Source of the DNA: Nitrospiraceae bacterium
GTDB taxonomy: Bacteria; Nitrospirota; Nitrospiria; Nitrospirales; Nitrospiraceae
DNA: 42,492 nt
Direction: 5' to 3'
NCBI GenBank assembly: GCA_013140715.1
Contig: JABFSG010000003.1
Location: 1-42,492, forward strand
Below, in pieces: positions 42,333-42,492 of this stretch. Each line of letters starts with the position of its first letter. The stretch's first letter is position 1. The notes under the pieces are model-generated. The model worked only from the letters and a program-made list of their open reading frames with translations. It ran no database searches and had not been told where the DNA came from. The position numbers were made by a program, and so were the translations under genes.

Positions 42333-42492
42333 GATGGAGCCTGATGATCTTCTGTGCTCGCGCAACGCGCACGGGTTGGTCTGTCTGGTTTTTCTGGATG
42401 AGTTTCCAGTCCGATCAACCAGACAAACCAGATAGACGAGATAGACCAGACGAACCAGCATTCGTGGACGCGCGCAGTGAGAGGCCAGCCTC
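42333..42492. repeat. Palindromic repeat family B, copy 5, interrupted by a C element
   Basis: GATGGAGCCTGATGATCTTC then TGTGCTCGCGCAACGCGCAC (42333-42372) is one B arm, starting six bases after the OsmC stop. The other arm resumes at 42460 as ATTCGTGGACGCGCGCAGTG and continues to the window edge. Between them lies C4. Confidence 0.75.
42373..42459. repeat. Quasi-palindromic word repeat C4 (TTTGGTT-type), nested in a B element
   Basis: GGGTTGGTCTGTCTGGTTTT...TCTGGATGAG on the left and GATCAACCAGACAAACCAGA...TAGACCAGACGAACCAGC on the right. Words are the same as in C1-C3 (GGTTTGTCTGGTT). It occupies exactly the loop position of the surrounding B palindrome. Confidence 0.8.

Noticed and set aside
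2850-42459. CRISPR-like arrays
   Set aside because: The short repeats are degenerate, unspaced and palindromic; there are no regular spacers and no cas genes.
1-42492. tRNA, rRNA or known riboswitches
   Set aside because: No cloverleaf, rRNA-like block or recognisable riboswitch core was seen by eye; a covariance-model search could still find small RNAs.

Overview
The window looks like a chromosomal segment of a Nitrospira-like bacterium (phylum Nitrospirota). This is an inference from moderately GC-rich DNA, Gram-negative envelope genes (outer-membrane barrels, lipoproteins, L,D-transpeptidase), several c-type cytochromes, a periplasmic multicopper oxidase, a phosphoketolase/acetate kinase module and many small palindromic intergenic repeats. 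I see no rRNA, tRNA, CRISPR array, prophage or intact transposase gene.

Layout. 1-2624 (minus): a universal stress protein translationally coupled to a P2-type cation ATPase that runs off the left edge. 2964-6565 (plus): two CBS-domain proteins, a LysM/YkuD L,D-transpeptidase, a decayed outer-membrane barrel gene and an NTF2-like lipoprotein. 6862-8539 (plus): an arsenic cluster arsR-arsM-arsC with a recognisable promoter and operator. 9124-15592: a small zinc-ribbon gene (plus), then on the minus strand a large multicopper oxidase, an exported pentapeptide-repeat protein with a c-type cytochrome, an FmdB-type zinc ribbon, and a RaiA/HPF-cold-shock fusion. 15937-18934 (plus): a phosphotransferase, an APS-kinase-like P-loop protein and a YheT-type hydrolase. 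19046-21373 (minus): a four-PAS soluble histidine kinase.

21991-25840 (plus) is an envelope electron-transfer cluster: a cytochrome c lipoprotein, an outer-membrane barrel with an N-terminal CxxCH haem motif (Cyc2-like architecture), a SHOCT-tailed exported protein and a protein with a cupredoxin-like Cys-His-Met set. 26250-30667 holds two small genes, ftsH, a VIT-like membrane protein and a PepSY protein. 30774-40523 (plus) is a tightly packed run: Ca-type P2A ATPase, ackA, xfp, a HAD hydrolase and an Mg-type P3B ATPase, with ATGA overlaps at two junctions. 40545-42326 holds a ComEA-like HhH protein (minus), a DsrE-like lipoprotein and a frameshifted OsmC-like gene.

The most unusual content is between the genes. 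At least four families of hairpin or palindromic elements recur: (A) about 125-nt palindromes that begin exactly at stop codons; (B) about 95-nt palindromes that mostly lie just after stop codons; (C) quasi-palindromes whose arms are strings of degenerate short words, usually a few tens of bases before a start codon or ribosome binding site, with one copy inside an ATPase coding frame and one forming the start of a kinase-like gene; (D) MITE-like elements with 18-20 bp terminal inverted repeats. One B element carries a C element in its loop, and one D element carries an inverted A core. Family C is the best candidate here for an undescribed system.
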